Source of the DNA: Streptomyces abikoensis
GTDB lineage: Bacteria > Actinomycetota > Actinomycetes > Streptomycetales > Streptomycetaceae
DNA: 64,000 nucleotides
NCBI RefSeq assembly: GCF_014648775.1
Contig: NZ_BMRT01000003.1
Location: forward strand, 248,001 to 312,000
Reading direction: 5' to 3'
The notes below the pieces were generated by a model. The model worked only from the letters and a program-made list of their open reading frames with translations, did no database searches and had not been told where the DNA came from. Shown piece by piece: positions 16,870 to 25,932 of the stretch; position 1 is the first letter of the stretch, and every line of letters starts with the position of its first letter. The translations under genes were made by a program, and so were the position numbers.

Positions 16870-17586
16870 TCAGCCGGGCGGGGCGGCGGCCGCCACCGGT
16901 TCCCCGCTCCCGTCGGGGCGGCGGGCGGCGGCGTCCAGCAGCCCCATGAACTCCACGCAGCGCCGGGCGGCCTCGGGATCGCCGTCGATCCGCAGCCGGC
17001 CGGAGATCAGCGCCTCGAAGGGCGTGCGCATCTCGGCGCCGATGCTCACGAACGTCTCCGCGTCCGTGACGACGACCAGGGCCGGGGCGTCGGCGGGCCC
17101 GCGCCGGGTGACGGCGCGGCCGGCGGCCACCTCGATGTGGAACGTCTCGTCGGCCACGCGGAATTCGTAGGCTTCGTCGACCTCGGGCACCGGACGTCCG
17201 TGGATCATCGCCTGGACGGCCAGGATGCCCCAGGCGGCGCGCACGGCGCCGCCGCGCGCCCCCTCCTCGCCCAGGAACGCCATCCCCCACCGGGCCAGCG
17301 CCAGCAGGGGCTCCCTGAGCTGCTCGCCGCGCGTGGTGAGGCGGTAGCGCCTGCCCCGCCCGTCGCCGGGCACGGCCGCCGACTCCAGCACCCCGCGCGC
17401 GGCGAGCGCCCGCAGCCGGTCGGAGAGCAGATTGGGGCCGAGGCCGGGCAGGTTGGCCAGGATCTCGTTGAAGCGCGCCGGGCCGATGAGGAGCTCCCGG
17501 ACGATGAGCAGCGCCCAGCGTTCGCCGACGACGTCGAGGCCGGCGGCGAGGCCGCAGAACTGCCCGTAATTCCGCTTGCCCGTCAT
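16870..17586 (-). CDS. HxlR-type winged-helix regulator with SCP2-like C-terminus
   Basis: A 238-residue regulator. Residues 1-105 form an HxlR winged helix: a CGLAAGLDVVGERWALLIVR start, LLSDRLRALAARGVLE as recognition region, and RYRLTTRG as wing. Residues about 115-225 look like an SCP2/sterol-binding-type domain, which may sense a hydrophobic ligand; this two-part form is common in actinobacteria. ATG 17586 has GAGGG upstream. The gene is divergent from the methyltransferase at 17703 and upstream of the SDR. A dyad in the shared intergenic region (17611-17634) is the natural operator, suggesting it controls both directions. Confidence 0.9.
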   Translation of the reverse strand: MTGKRNYGQFCGLAAGLDVVGERWALLIVRELLIGPARFNEILANLPGLGPNLLSDRLRALAARGVLESAAVPGDGRGRRYRLTTRGEQLREPLLALARWGMAFLGEEGARGGAVRAAWGILAVQAMIHGRPVPEVDEAYEFRVADETFHIEVAAGRAVTRRGPADAPALVVVTDAETFVSIGAEMRTPFEALISGRLRIDGDPEAARRCVEFMGLLDAAARRPDGSGEPVAAAAPPG

Positions 17587-17610
17587 GACGCACCCTCAGC
17601 TTCCGCCCCC

Positions 17611-17634
17611 ATTACTACACTTCATGGTAGCAAT
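17611..17634. promoter_or_regulatory. Candidate HxlR operator dyad
   Basis: The sequence reads ATTACTAC, then 8 bases, then GTAGCAAT: two 8-base arms that pair except at one position. The CTAC...GTAG core with an 8-bp centre fits operators of HxlR regulators. It lies between the divergent regulator and methyltransferase starts, overlapping a TAGTAA-like -10 for the regulator. Binding is inferred. Confidence 0.55.
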
Positions 17635-17702
17635 GGGTCCGCCACGGCGTGAGCAACCTGGGAGAAGGCGACCCTCCGGGCCGTTCACTACAGTCGGGCG
17701 CC

Positions 17703-18770
17703 ATGGACGGATGCGACAGCACTGCCGTGCAAGCGTTCGCCGGCCGCTTCCTGGACGACGTGAGCGGCGGGATGACCAGCGTCCTCGTCGCCCTGGGCGA
17801 CCGTCTGGGCCTCTTCCGCGCGCTCGCCGAGGGCGGCCCGGCGAGCAGCGCGGAGCTCGCCGCCCGCGCGGGGCTGGACGAGCGCCACGTCCGCGAATGG
17901 CTCCTGGGCCTCCTCAGCGCGGGCTACCTGGAAGCCGGGCAGGACGCCGTCTTCTCGCTCCCTCTTGAGCACGCCGCCGTACTGGCCCACGACGACTCGC
18001 CGTTCTTCATGGGCGGCGCGGCCGGGCTCGTGCCCGCGCTCGCCGCGATGCTGGAGCCCGTCACCGAGGCGTTCCGCTCGGGCGGCGGCGTCCCGCAGGA
18101 GGCGTACCCCGAGGGCCTCTACCGGACGATGTGGCGGATGAGCGCCAGCTGGCTGGGCACCCTGCTGCTCCCCCAGTGGATCCCCGCGATCGACGGCCTC
18201 GCCGGGCGCCTGGCGGCCGGCGGCCGCGTCGCCCACCTGGGCAGCGGCGGCGGCCACGCGCTCGTGCTGATCGCCGGGGCCTTCCCGCGCGCCCGCTGCA
18301 CCGGTTACGACCGGCTGCGGCTCCACGTCGACCGCGCGCGCCGGGAGGCGGCGGACGCCGGGGTGTCCGACCGCGTGGAGTTCGTCCACGGCGACGCCGC
18401 CGACCTGCTGCCCGCCACGGGCGACCACGCCCTCGTCCTCGCCCTCGACGTCCTCCACGACGCCCCGGACCCGGCGGCGACCCTCCACGCGGTGCGGGCC
18501 GCCCTCGCCGACGACGGGGTGCTCCTCCTCCTGGAGAGCGCGGGCGCCGAACGCGCCACGGACAACCGCGGCGCGGCGGCCGCGCTGCTGTACGGGGCGA
18601 GCGTGCTGTACAGCGTGCCGGTGTCGCTGGCGGCGAAGGGGAGGGCGCCGGGGATGCTGGGGTTGCCGGCGGGGGAGTTGCGGCGCCTTTGCCACGACGC
18701 CGGGTTGCGGTCGGTGCGGGAGCTTCCGGCGCCGACGCCGCTCAACGCGCTGTACGAGATCAGGCCTTGA
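17703..18770 (+). CDS. Class I SAM methyltransferase with N-terminal winged helix
   Basis: A 355-residue protein. The N-terminal part (about 30-90) is a winged-helix/dimerisation segment ([11 protein letters not shown], then [27 protein letters not shown]). The SAM-binding loop VAHLGSGGG is near residue 176, followed by [10 protein letters not shown] and [11 protein letters not shown]. This resembles small-molecule methyltransferases related to the rebeccamycin sugar O-methyltransferase group; the substrate is unknown. ATG 17703 has no Shine-Dalgarno, but TACAGT ends 8 nt upstream, which suggests a leaderless transcript. Only 32 bp separate it from the following hydrolase genes, so it probably begins the plus-strand tailoring operon that runs to the P450. 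Confidence 0.85.
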   Translation: MDGCDSTAVQAFAGRFLDDVSGGMTSVLVALGDRLGLFRALAEGGPASSAELAARAGLDERHVREWLLGLLSAGYLEAGQDAVFSLPLEHAAVLAHDDSPFFMGGAAGLVPALAAMLEPVTEAFRSGGGVPQEAYPEGLYRTMWRMSASWLGTLLLPQWIPAIDGLAGRLAAGGRVAHLGSGGGHALVLIAGAFPRARCTGYDRLRLHVDRARREAADAGVSDRVEFVHGDAADLLPATGDHALVLALDVLHDAPDPAATLHAVRAALADDGVLLLLESAGAERATDNRGAAAALLYGASVLYSVPVSLAAKGRAPGMLGLPAGELRRLCHDAGLRSVRELPAPTPLNALYEIRP

Positions 18771-18802
18771 GAGTGCCCCGGTCCCGCCCGAGAGGGGAAC
18801 CC

Positions 18803-20209
18803 GTGCAGCCCACCTGGCGCCCCGCCGAAGAAGACGCCCTGACGGGCCTGGACGTCACAACCGTCGCCGTCCCGCTGGACCACGCCGACACCGAAGGCCC
18901 GTCCATCGAGCTGGCGCTCGCCCGCCACCCCGCCCGCACCCCCACCCGCCGCCTCGGCACCCTCCTCGTCCCCCCGGACGACCCCGGCAACCGGGGCACC
19001 CTCCTCGTCCCCCAGCTGGTGGCGGCATTGCCGCCGGCCGTCCTCGACCAGTACGACATCGTCGGCTTCGACCACCGCTTCAGCGGCCGCAGCCACCCCC
19101 TCTCCTGCGGGCTCACCCCCGACCAATGGCTGTGGATCTTCCACACCCCCCAGGACGCCGACACCGAGGCCCGCTACCAACAGCGCATCGTCGAACGCTG
19201 CTTCCGCGAGGCCGGTGACCTCCTCCCCCACCTCACCTCACGGGCCATCGCCCACGACATCGAGGTGATCCGCCGCGCCCTCGGCGAGGAGCGGATGTCC
19301 CTGCTCGGCTACTCCTACGGGAGTCACCTCGGCGCGCTGTGGACGCAGTTGTACGGCGCGCACGCCGACCGGGTCGTCCTCGACAGCGTGATCGACCCGG
19401 ACTCCGTGTGGCGGCGGATGTTCCTCGACTACGCCGCGAGCTGCGAGACCGCGCTCGGCCGGTGGTCGGCGTGGGCCGCGCGGCGCCACGAGGAGCTGGC
19501 GCTGGGCACGACCCCGACGGCCGTGCGCGAAGCGGTCGCCCGGCTCACCGCGCGCGCCGACCGGGAGGGGACGGAGGTGGCCGGCCTCCCCGTCGACGGC
19601 ACGATGCTGCGCCTGCTCACCATGGTGCTGCTCGCCGACGACCTGGCCTGGGGCTTCCTCGGCGACGTGCTGCGCGCCGCCGTCCACGGCGGGCAGGCGT
19701 CACCGGAGGCACGCCGGGCGCTGGGCGCGATGTTCGGGCGCGGCAAGGAGGAGAGCGGGGCCGTCGCCCAGCTCGCGGTGCTCGGCGGCGACGCGCCGTG
19801 GCCGCGCGACCCGGCCGGCTACCGCCGGGACATGGCGGCGGCCGCCGAACGGCACCCGTTCATCGGGCCGGCGATGGCCGCGCCCAAGGCCGGCGCCTTC
19901 TGGCCCCGGGAGGCCGGGACACGCCGCCCGCCCCGCACCGTCCTCGGCCGGGACAACCACGCCGAGAGCGTGCTGCTCGTGCGTGCCGAGCACGCCATGT
20001 TCACCCCCGCGCGCGGGGCCGCGCGGCTGAGGGAACTGCTGGCGCACAACTCCCGGCTGGTCACCGCCGCCGGTACCGGCGCCCACCGGGTGTTCCCGTT
20101 CCACGGCCACCCCGGCGTCGACGGGACGGTCACCGAGTACCTGCTCACCGGCAAGCTGCCCGACACGGACCTCACCTTCACCACCGGTCACGGGAGGGAC
20201 GCCTCATGA
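18803..20209 (+). CDS. Alpha/beta hydrolase, S33 tripeptidyl-aminopeptidase-like (copy 1)
   Basis: A 468-residue protein from GTG 18803 (AGAGGGGA upstream). The nucleophile elbow is GYSYGS with Ser171, and FDHRFSGRS contributes the oxyanion-loop region. The C-terminal part has [16 protein letters not shown] and the likely catalytic histidine in [16 protein letters not shown]. The fold matches secreted actinobacterial tripeptidyl aminopeptidases and SlpD/E-like hydrolases, but there is no signal peptide, so it should act in the cytoplasm. In a polyketide cluster such enzymes may hydrolyse or transfer acyl groups rather than peptides (inference). Its stop overlaps the ATG of a paralogue (ATGA, 20206-20209). 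Confidence 0.85.
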   Translation: MQPTWRPAEEDALTGLDVTTVAVPLDHADTEGPSIELALARHPARTPTRRLGTLLVPPDDPGNRGTLLVPQLVAALPPAVLDQYDIVGFDHRFSGRSHPLSCGLTPDQWLWIFHTPQDADTEARYQQRIVERCFREAGDLLPHLTSRAIAHDIEVIRRALGEERMSLLGYSYGSHLGALWTQLYGAHADRVVLDSVIDPDSVWRRMFLDYAASCETALGRWSAWAARRHEELALGTTPTAVREAVARLTARADREGTEVAGLPVDGTMLRLLTMVLLADDLAWGFLGDVLRAAVHGGQASPEARRALGAMFGRGKEESGAVAQLAVLGGDAPWPRDPAGYRRDMAAAAERHPFIGPAMAAPKAGAFWPREAGTRRPPRTVLGRDNHAESVLLVRAEHAMFTPARGAARLRELLAHNSRLVTAAGTGAHRVFPFHGHPGVDGTVTEYLLTGKLPDTDLTFTTGHGRDAS

Positions 20210-21651
20210 ACGACCCCGCCCTGCGCGCCGACGCGATCCGGGACTTCCAGAAGCAGTCCCTGTCCTGGCACCCGGCCGACGAGGAGGCCCTCGCCGGTCT
20301 GGAGTGCGCCGAGCTGACCGTCCCGCTGGACTACGCCGACCCCACCGGCCGCACCCTGACCCTGGGCCTCGTGCGGTCCCCGGCGGCGGCGCCCGAGCGG
20401 CGGCGCGGCGTGCTGCTGATCGGGCCCGGCGACGACCTGGGCAACCGGGGCACGCTGCTCGGCGCGCAGCTCGCGCGGGCGCTGCCCAAGGAGGTGCTGG
20501 CGCGCTACGACGTGGTGGCGTTCGACCACCGGTTCATGGGCCGCAGCAGCCCGGTCGTGTGCGGGCTGGAGCCGGAGGAACGCTTCTGGGTGTTCCACCA
20601 GCCCCGCGACTTCGCCCACGAGGTCCGCTTCCAGGCGGAGGTCGCGGCGAAGGTCGCCGAAGTCGCCCTGGACGTCCTGCCGTTCGCCAGCTCGCGGAAC
20701 ATCGCCCGCGACATGGAGGTCATCCGGGGCGCGCTGGGCGAGGAGCGGCTGTCCTATCTGGGCTACTCCTACGGCACGTACCTGGGCGCGGTGTGGACGC
20801 AGATGTTCGGCGAGCACGCCGACCGAGTCGTCCTGGACAGCCTGTGCAGCCCGGACTGGGTGTGGCGGGGGCTGTTCACCGACTTCCCGCCCAACGGCGA
20901 ACGCGCCCTGGGCCGCTGGACCCGCTGGGCCGCCCGGCACCACGACGAGCTGGCGCTGGGCGCCACACCGCCGGAGGTCCGGGCCTCCTACGACCGGCTG
21001 CTGGCCCGGGTCGACGCGGACGAGGCGGTGACGGTCAACGGCTTCCCGCTGGACCGCACCCTCGCCCGGCTGATCGTCGTGGGGATGCTCAACAGCGACC
21101 TCAACTACGCGCACCTGGGCGACGTCCTGCGCTCCGCCGTGCACGGCGCGCCGCTGACCCCCGCGACCCTCTCCTTCCTGGCGACGATGTTCGGGCAGCC
21201 GAAGGAGGAGAGCGGCACGGTCGCCCAGCTGGCCATCCTCGCGGGCGACTGGTCCTGGCCGCGCCGGCTGGGCCCGTACGAGCGGGACATGGCCCGCGCG
21301 GCGCGCGCGTACCCGTTCACGGGGGCGGCCCTGGCGGGGATCAAGGCGACGGCGTTCTGGCCGGTGCCGCCGAGCGAGCCGGTGACCCGGCTGGGGGCGG
21401 GCAACCGCGCCCGGAGCGTCCTGCTCGTCCAGTCCGCCGAGGACATGTCCACGCCGCACGCGGCCGCCGTGCGGATGCGTGAGGTGCTGCGGCACAACTC
21501 CCGGCTGGTCACCGTCGCCGACACCGCCCACCACCGGGTCTTCCCCTTCTACGGCAACCCCGGCGCCGACGAGGCGGCCACCGCCTATCTGGTCGACGGC
21601 ACCCTGCCGAGGACCGACGTCGTCTGCCCCAACCCCCGGCCGCAGGTGTGA
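20206..21651 (+). CDS. Alpha/beta hydrolase, S33 tripeptidyl-aminopeptidase-like (copy 2)
   Basis: A 481-residue paralogue of the preceding gene, sharing its architecture throughout ([12 protein letters not shown] versus [12 protein letters not shown] near the start). Ser188 lies in GYSYGT, and the candidate histidine is in [16 protein letters not shown]. There is no signal peptide, so it is probably cytoplasmic. The start overlaps the previous stop, so the two are translationally coupled and may form a heteromer or act on successive substrates. The P450 start follows 10 bp after its TGA. Confidence 0.87.
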   Translation: MNDPALRADAIRDFQKQSLSWHPADEEALAGLECAELTVPLDYADPTGRTLTLGLVRSPAAAPERRRGVLLIGPGDDLGNRGTLLGAQLARALPKEVLARYDVVAFDHRFMGRSSPVVCGLEPEERFWVFHQPRDFAHEVRFQAEVAAKVAEVALDVLPFASSRNIARDMEVIRGALGEERLSYLGYSYGTYLGAVWTQMFGEHADRVVLDSLCSPDWVWRGLFTDFPPNGERALGRWTRWAARHHDELALGATPPEVRASYDRLLARVDADEAVTVNGFPLDRTLARLIVVGMLNSDLNYAHLGDVLRSAVHGAPLTPATLSFLATMFGQPKEESGTVAQLAILAGDWSWPRRLGPYERDMARAARAYPFTGAALAGIKATAFWPVPPSEPVTRLGAGNRARSVLLVQSAEDMSTPHAAAVRMREVLRHNSRLVTVADTAHHRVFPFYGNPGADEAATAYLVDGTLPRTDVVCPNPRPQV

Positions 21652-21661
21652 GGGAGGAAGC

Positions 21662-22909
21662 GTGCCCGAGCCCCACGAGGTGTACGCGCCGGAGTCCCGC
21701 GTCGACCCCTACCCCGTCTACGCGCGGCTGCGCGCCGAGGCCCCCGTCCACCCGATCCGCGACCCCAACGGCATCGAGCACTACCTGGTCACCCGCTACG
21801 AGGACGCGCGCGCCGCCCTCGCCGACCCCCGGCTCTCCCGCGACCCCAAGCACGCGTGGGAGGCGCTGCGCCGCTCCGGGCTCTACCCCGAGGGCGGGGA
21901 GGGCTCGGAGCCGCACATGCTCAACAGCGATCCGCCCGACCACACACGGATGCGCAGGCTCGTGGCCAAGGCGTTCACGCCGCGCCGGGTGGAGGCCATG
22001 CTGCCGCGCGTCCAGGAGATCACCGACGGGCTGATCGACGCCTTCGCCCCGCGCGGCACCGCCGATCTGATCACCGCGCTGGCGTTCCCGCTGCCCATCA
22101 CCGTGATCTGTGAACTCCTCGGCGTGCCGGAGGCCGACCGGGCGCCGTTCCGCGAGTGGAGCACGGCCGCGCTCACCCCCAACTACACCGAGGGCGCGAC
22201 GATGCCGCCGCACGAGGCGAACCGGCTGCTGCGCGAGTACTTCACCGCGCTCGTCGCCGAGCGCCGCCGCGCGCTGCGCTCGGCCGGGGACGACACCGAG
22301 GCCCAGCCGGACCTGCTGAGCGCGCTCGTCGTGGCCTCCACCGAGGAGGGGCGGCTGACCGAACTGGAGCTGGTGTCCACGGCGGGGTTGCTACTGGTGG
22401 CCGGGCACGAGACGACGGTGAACCTCATCGGCAACGGCATGCTGGCGCTGCTGCGCCACCGGAACCAGCTGGAGCTGCTGCGCTCCCGGCCCGAGCTGCT
22501 GCCGGCGGCCGTCGAGGAGTTCCTGCGCTACGACGGGCCGGTGGAGCGGGCCATGCTGCGGGTGGCCACGGAGGACCTGGAGATCGGCGGGACGCCCGTG
22601 CCCAGGGGCGCGATCGTCACCGTGGGCGTGGCCTCCGCCCACCGCGACCCGGCCCGCTACCCCGACCCCGACCGGCTGGACATCACCCGCGGCGACCGCT
22701 CCCACCTGGGCTTCGGGCACGGCATCCACTTCTGCGTCGGAGCGCCCGTGTCCCGGATGGAGGGGCGGATCGCGGTGGGGACGCTGCTGCGGCGGCTGCC
22801 CGACATCGCCCTGGACGAGTCGGCGGGCCTCCTCCGCTGGCGGCCCACGGGCGTGCTGCGCGGCCTGGAGTCACTGCCGGTGCGGTTCACCCCGGAGCGT
22901 CTCGGCTGA
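21662..22909 (+). CDS. Cytochrome P450
   Basis: A 415-residue soluble bacterial P450 from GTG 21662 (AGGGAGGA at good spacing). Diagnostic parts are the I-helix AGHETT oxygen-activation motif, the ExxR helix in EEFLRYDGP, and the heme loop FGHGIHFCVG with proximal Cys358. Length and motifs fit the CYP105/CYP107-like macrolide and polyketide hydroxylases. It should hydroxylate or epoxidise a cluster intermediate using ferredoxin electrons; no ferredoxin gene lies beside it. The last 23 bp overlap the 3' end of the convergent Rieske gene. Confidence 0.95.
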   Translation: MPEPHEVYAPESRVDPYPVYARLRAEAPVHPIRDPNGIEHYLVTRYEDARAALADPRLSRDPKHAWEALRRSGLYPEGGEGSEPHMLNSDPPDHTRMRRLVAKAFTPRRVEAMLPRVQEITDGLIDAFAPRGTADLITALAFPLPITVICELLGVPEADRAPFREWSTAALTPNYTEGATMPPHEANRLLREYFTALVAERRRALRSAGDDTEAQPDLLSALVVASTEEGRLTELELVSTAGLLLVAGHETTVNLIGNGMLALLRHRNQLELLRSRPELLPAAVEEFLRYDGPVERAMLRVATEDLEIGGTPVPRGAIVTVGVASAHRDPARYPDPDRLDITRGDRSHLGFGHGIHFCVGAPVSRMEGRIAVGTLLRRLPDIALDESAGLLRWRPTGVLRGLESLPVRFTPERLG

Positions 22910-23909
22910 TCTCACCACAGCCCGGATCGGCCCGGGGGTAGCGGCGGAGGTACTCCAGATAGCGGCCCAGGGCGCGATCGCTGCGGGTGAGCAGGCCGGG
23001 GCGGAAGTGGAGGGTGAGGAGCACGGGGGCGTCGTCGGCGAGCATGCCCATCATCACGCCCATCGCCCGGTCGAGGAACGCCTCGTCGTCGAGGAACGCC
23101 TCGTCCGCCGCCGGGTCCGCGCCGCCCTCCGCGCGCCGCGCGCCGAGGACGAAGTACGGGCGGGACACCCCGGGGCGTACGGAACGCAGCGCGGTGAGCC
23201 AGCAGAACCAGCGGCCGTCGAGGGTGCCCGTCTGCCGGAACACGCTGGTTCCGTGGATCTCGACGCGCAGGTCGAGCCGTTGCCCGTCCGGGGTGGTCAG
23301 GCGCAGCGGGTAGCCCATGGAGTGGGCGGTGGCGGTGACGGCGTCGTTGGGGTCGTCGCCGTCGTCCAGGGCGAAGCCGTGCTGGAGGAGGAAGTGCTGG
23401 ACGTCCATGGTCTGGGCCGCCACCAGCCAGGGGTCGACGGGGGCCTCGTCAAGGACGGTGTGCCGCAGGAGCAGCTCGTCCGGGGGGACGGGCAGGCCGG
23501 GCACGTCGAACAAGGGCCGCCGCCCGTTGAAGGCCCAGACGATGCCGTGCGATTCCCGCGAGGGAAAAGAGAAGAGCCGCGCACGCGGCGGCACCGGCTC
23601 GCCCGTACCGGTCGACGTGCAGGCGCCGGAGCCGTCGTAGCGCCAGCCGTGGTAGCGGCATCGCAGGTGTTCCCCTTCCACGTGTCCGACGGACAGGTCC
23701 GCGCCCAGGTGGGCGCAGTAGCCGCTGACGACCCGGGCGGGCCCGCCGGCCGCGCCCCGGAAGACCGCCACCCGGCCGCCGAGGAAGTCCACGCCGAGCA
23801 CCCGCCCGGCGGGCAGTTCGGTGGACAGGCACAGCGGGAACCAGCTCTGGCTGTACGTCCCGTCCAGGCCCTCGGCGGGGACGGGACGTCCGACCGGGCG
23901 CGCGCTCAT
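22887..23909 (-). CDS. Rieske non-heme iron oxygenase (copy 1)
   Basis: A 340-residue protein. The N-terminal Rieske [2Fe-2S] site has Cys65/His67 and Cys84/His87 (CAHLG, then CRYHGW). The catalytic half carries the mononuclear iron triad start D169-x2-H172-x4-H177 in TMDVQHFLLQH. Such enzymes oxidise aromatic, polyene or alicyclic substrates with O2 and reductase-supplied electrons. The reductase partner is not in the window. It starts at ATG 23909 overlapping the stop of a close paralogue (ATGA). Together with that gene it forms a two-gene operon opposite to the P450. Confidence 0.9.
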   Translation of the reverse strand: MSARPVGRPVPAEGLDGTYSQSWFPLCLSTELPAGRVLGVDFLGGRVAVFRGAAGGPARVVSGYCAHLGADLSVGHVEGEHLRCRYHGWRYDGSGACTSTGTGEPVPPRARLFSFPSRESHGIVWAFNGRRPLFDVPGLPVPPDELLLRHTVLDEAPVDPWLVAAQTMDVQHFLLQHGFALDDGDDPNDAVTATAHSMGYPLRLTTPDGQRLDLRVEIHGTSVFRQTGTLDGRWFCWLTALRSVRPGVSRPYFVLGARRAEGGADPAADEAFLDDEAFLDRAMGVMMGMLADDAPVLLTLHFRPGLLTRSDRALGRYLEYLRRYPRADPGCGEISRDAPG

Positions 23910-24880
23910 GTGAGGTAGTCCCGGGCGGGGTTGGCCCGGGGGTAGGCGCGGACGTAGTCGAGGTAGCGGGCGAGGGTGCGGTCGCCGTGGGTGAGGTGGC
24001 GGGGGCGGAAGCGGATGGTGCCGAGGACGGGCGTGTCGTCGTCGAAGAGGTTCATCATGGCCGTGCGGGCCCGGTCGAGGAACTCCTCGGTGATCTTGGG
24101 GTCTTCGTCGTCCTCCCGGCGGGCGCCGTAGACGAAGACGGCCCGGGAGCGGCCGGGGCCGGGGATGTTCAGCGGGGCGAGCCAGAAGAACCAGCGGCCG
24201 TCGAGGGTGCCGGTCTGCCGGAAGATGTTGGTGCCGTGGATGTCGACGCGCACGTCGAAGCGCTCGCCGTCGCGCATCCGGGCCCGCAGGTCGAAGCCGA
24301 CGCAGTGGTCACCGACGCGCACCGAGTCGTTGGGGTCGTCGTCGAGGACGAACTCGTGGGGCAGGCACAGGTGCTGGAGGTCCATGGTGTGGGCCTGGAC
24401 CAGCCAGGGTTCGACGGGCAGCTCCGGGAGGACGGAGCGGCGGACGGTCAGCTCGTCCTCGCGGTAGGGCAGGCCGGGCACGCCGAAGAGCGGCTCCTCG
24501 CCGTTGAACGCCCAGACCACGCCGTGCCGTTCGACGGCGGGGAAGCGGAACAGCCGGGCCCGGGGCGGGACCGGGTCGCCGATGCCGGTGGCGGCGCACG
24601 CCCCGCCGCCGTCGTACTGCCAGCCGTGGAAACGGCACCGCAGCCGCTCCCCCACCACCTCGCCCACCGACAGGTCCGCGCCGACGTGGACGCAGTAGCC
24701 GCTGAGCACCCGGGCGGGGCCGCCCTCGCGGCCCCGGAAGACGACGGCCTTGCCGCCGAGGAACTCGACGCCGAGGACCGCGCCGGCGGGGACGTCCTCG
24801 GACAGGCACAGGGGGAACCAGCTCTGGCTGTACAGGCCGTCCGCACCCTCGGCGGGAAGGCCGGAGAATCCCTCGGTCAT
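23906..24880 (-). CDS. Rieske non-heme iron oxygenase (copy 2)
   Basis: A 324-residue paralogue of the downstream Rieske gene, alike across its full length (LYSQSWFPLCLSEDVPAG). Rieske ligands are Cys63, His65, Cys82 and His85; the iron site is D167-x2-H170-x4-H175 (TMDLQHLCLPH). ATG 24880 is preceded by GGAGGG; a longer frame to 24967 has no ribosome binding site. The catalytic motifs of both copies are intact, so two distinct oxidations or a hetero-oligomer are possible. It is divergent from the SnoaL/monooxygenase operon, with a 153-bp shared promoter region that contains no clear operator. Confidence 0.9.
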   Translation of the reverse strand: MTEGFSGLPAEGADGLYSQSWFPLCLSEDVPAGAVLGVEFLGGKAVVFRGREGGPARVLSGYCVHVGADLSVGEVVGERLRCRFHGWQYDGGGACAATGIGDPVPPRARLFRFPAVERHGVVWAFNGEEPLFGVPGLPYREDELTVRRSVLPELPVEPWLVQAHTMDLQHLCLPHEFVLDDDPNDSVRVGDHCVGFDLRARMRDGERFDVRVDIHGTNIFRQTGTLDGRWFFWLAPLNIPGPGRSRAVFVYGARREDDEDPKITEEFLDRARTAMMNLFDDDTPVLGTIRFRPRHLTHGDRTLARYLDYVRAYPRANPARDYLT

Positions 24881-25033
24881 GACGACAACCCTCCGTTGTC
24901 CGTGGGGAATTGTTTCCACGGCCCCCAGTGGCGTCAACCCCGCCCGGAAGGGCGATCCGCACCGCAATCTGGGAGAAGTGACCGCGCTGGAATCCCACTA
25001 GCCTTTCTGCGAAACCGCGCGGAAGGAGCCGGC

Positions 25034-25471
25034 ATGGGGTCCACCGAGCAGGCGAACAAGGCGCTGGTACGGGAGTTGATCGACACCTGGAACAGGGGCG
25101 ACCTCGCGGCGATGACGCGGTTCTGGTCCCCGGACATGGTCCACTACGGCCGCGACGGCGAGCCGCTCCCCGGCACCGACGTCGCCGCCGAGATGGCCCG
25201 CTTCATGAACGCCTTCCCCGACCTGCGGCTCACCGTCCACGCCATGGTCGCCGAGGGCGACCTCGTGGCCACCCGGCTGACGGTCGAGGCCACCCACAAA
25301 GGGGAGTACCTGGGCGTGCCGGCCACCGGCCGCGCCGTACGCGTTCCGCTGCTGGGCCAATTGCGGGTCGTCGACGGCGCCGTCGTGGAACACTGGGGCG
25401 TGGCCGACGGGCTGTATCTCCTGGAACAGCTCGGGCTGCTGCCCCCGGAATTACTGCGGGCCACGGCGTGA
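25034..25471 (+). CDS. SnoaL-like NTF2-fold protein (copy 1)
   Basis: A 145-residue single-domain protein of the SnoaL/NTF2-like superfamily: an N-terminal helix (LVRELIDTWNRGDLAAMTRFW), DMVHYGRDGEPLPGTDVAAEM, and the C-terminal strands VDGAVVEHWGVADGLYLLEQLGL. Members catalyse aldol cyclisations, ring openings, hydroxylations or isomerisations in polyketide pathways. ATG 25034 follows GGAAGGAG. It is the first of three coupled genes (GTGA overlap with the next), probably driven from the divergent region shared with the Rieske operon. The reaction is not predictable from the sequence. Confidence 0.85.
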   Translation: MGSTEQANKALVRELIDTWNRGDLAAMTRFWSPDMVHYGRDGEPLPGTDVAAEMARFMNAFPDLRLTVHAMVAEGDLVATRLTVEATHKGEYLGVPATGRAVRVPLLGQLRVVDGAVVEHWGVADGLYLLEQLGLLPPELLRATA

Positions 25472-25932
25472 CACGGCCGGACAGGAAATCCGCCTACGAG
25501 GAAACCGTCCGGAAATTCCGGGGCGCTGTTCTGTTCACACATGATTTCTCCGCGATTTCGGAGATCCTCACCCCGGATTTCGTCGACCATTTCGCCCCGC
25601 CGTGGGATCCGCCGGGCCGCGAGGGGGTGGCCCACCGTTTCGGGCAGGCGGCCGAGGCCCTGACGACGCGCCGGGTGGAGGTGCTCACGTCGGTGTGCGA
25701 GGGCGACATCCTCGCCCAGGCGATCCTGCTGCACTTCGAGCACACGGGCGCGTTCATGGGGCTGCCGCCCACGGGCCGGTCCTTCGCCATCGGCGGCTCC
25801 AACACCTTCCGCTTCCGGGACGGGCGGATCGCCGAGCACTGGGGCGTGTTCGACGTGGCGAAGATCCCGGACCTGCTGGGCGGCCCGGCCCCGGGGAGTT
25901 GGTCGTCCATGTGGCCGGGCGCGCCCGCGTGA
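25468..25932 (+). CDS. SnoaL-like NTF2-fold protein (copy 2)
   Basis: A 154-residue SnoaL-like protein starting with GTG 25468, whose first bases form a GTGA overlap with the previous stop. The fold is seen in ISEILTPDFVDHFAPPWDPPG, HTGAFMGLPPTGRSFAIGG and FRFRDGRIAEHWGVFDVAKI. It is more distant from copy 1 than a recent tandem duplicate would be, so the two may act at different steps or as a heterodimer. Its own stop overlaps the FAD monooxygenase start (GTGA), which ties all three to one transcript. Confidence 0.85.
   Translation: MTRPDRKSAYEETVRKFRGAVLFTHDFSAISEILTPDFVDHFAPPWDPPGREGVAHRFGQAAEALTTRRVEVLTSVCEGDILAQAILLHFEHTGAFMGLPPTGRSFAIGGSNTFRFRDGRIAEHWGVFDVAKIPDLLGGPAPGSWSSMWPGAPA

Noticed and set aside
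16028..17593. 521-residue frame joining the SDR to sequence inside the regulator gene
   Set aside because: The upstream 260 residues are a frame-shifted reading of the HxlR gene; the SDR begins at GTG 16792.
25034..25932. The two SnoaL genes as a recent tandem duplication
   Set aside because: They share the fold but little sequence outside the C-terminal EHWGV segment, so they are not a fresh duplicate.
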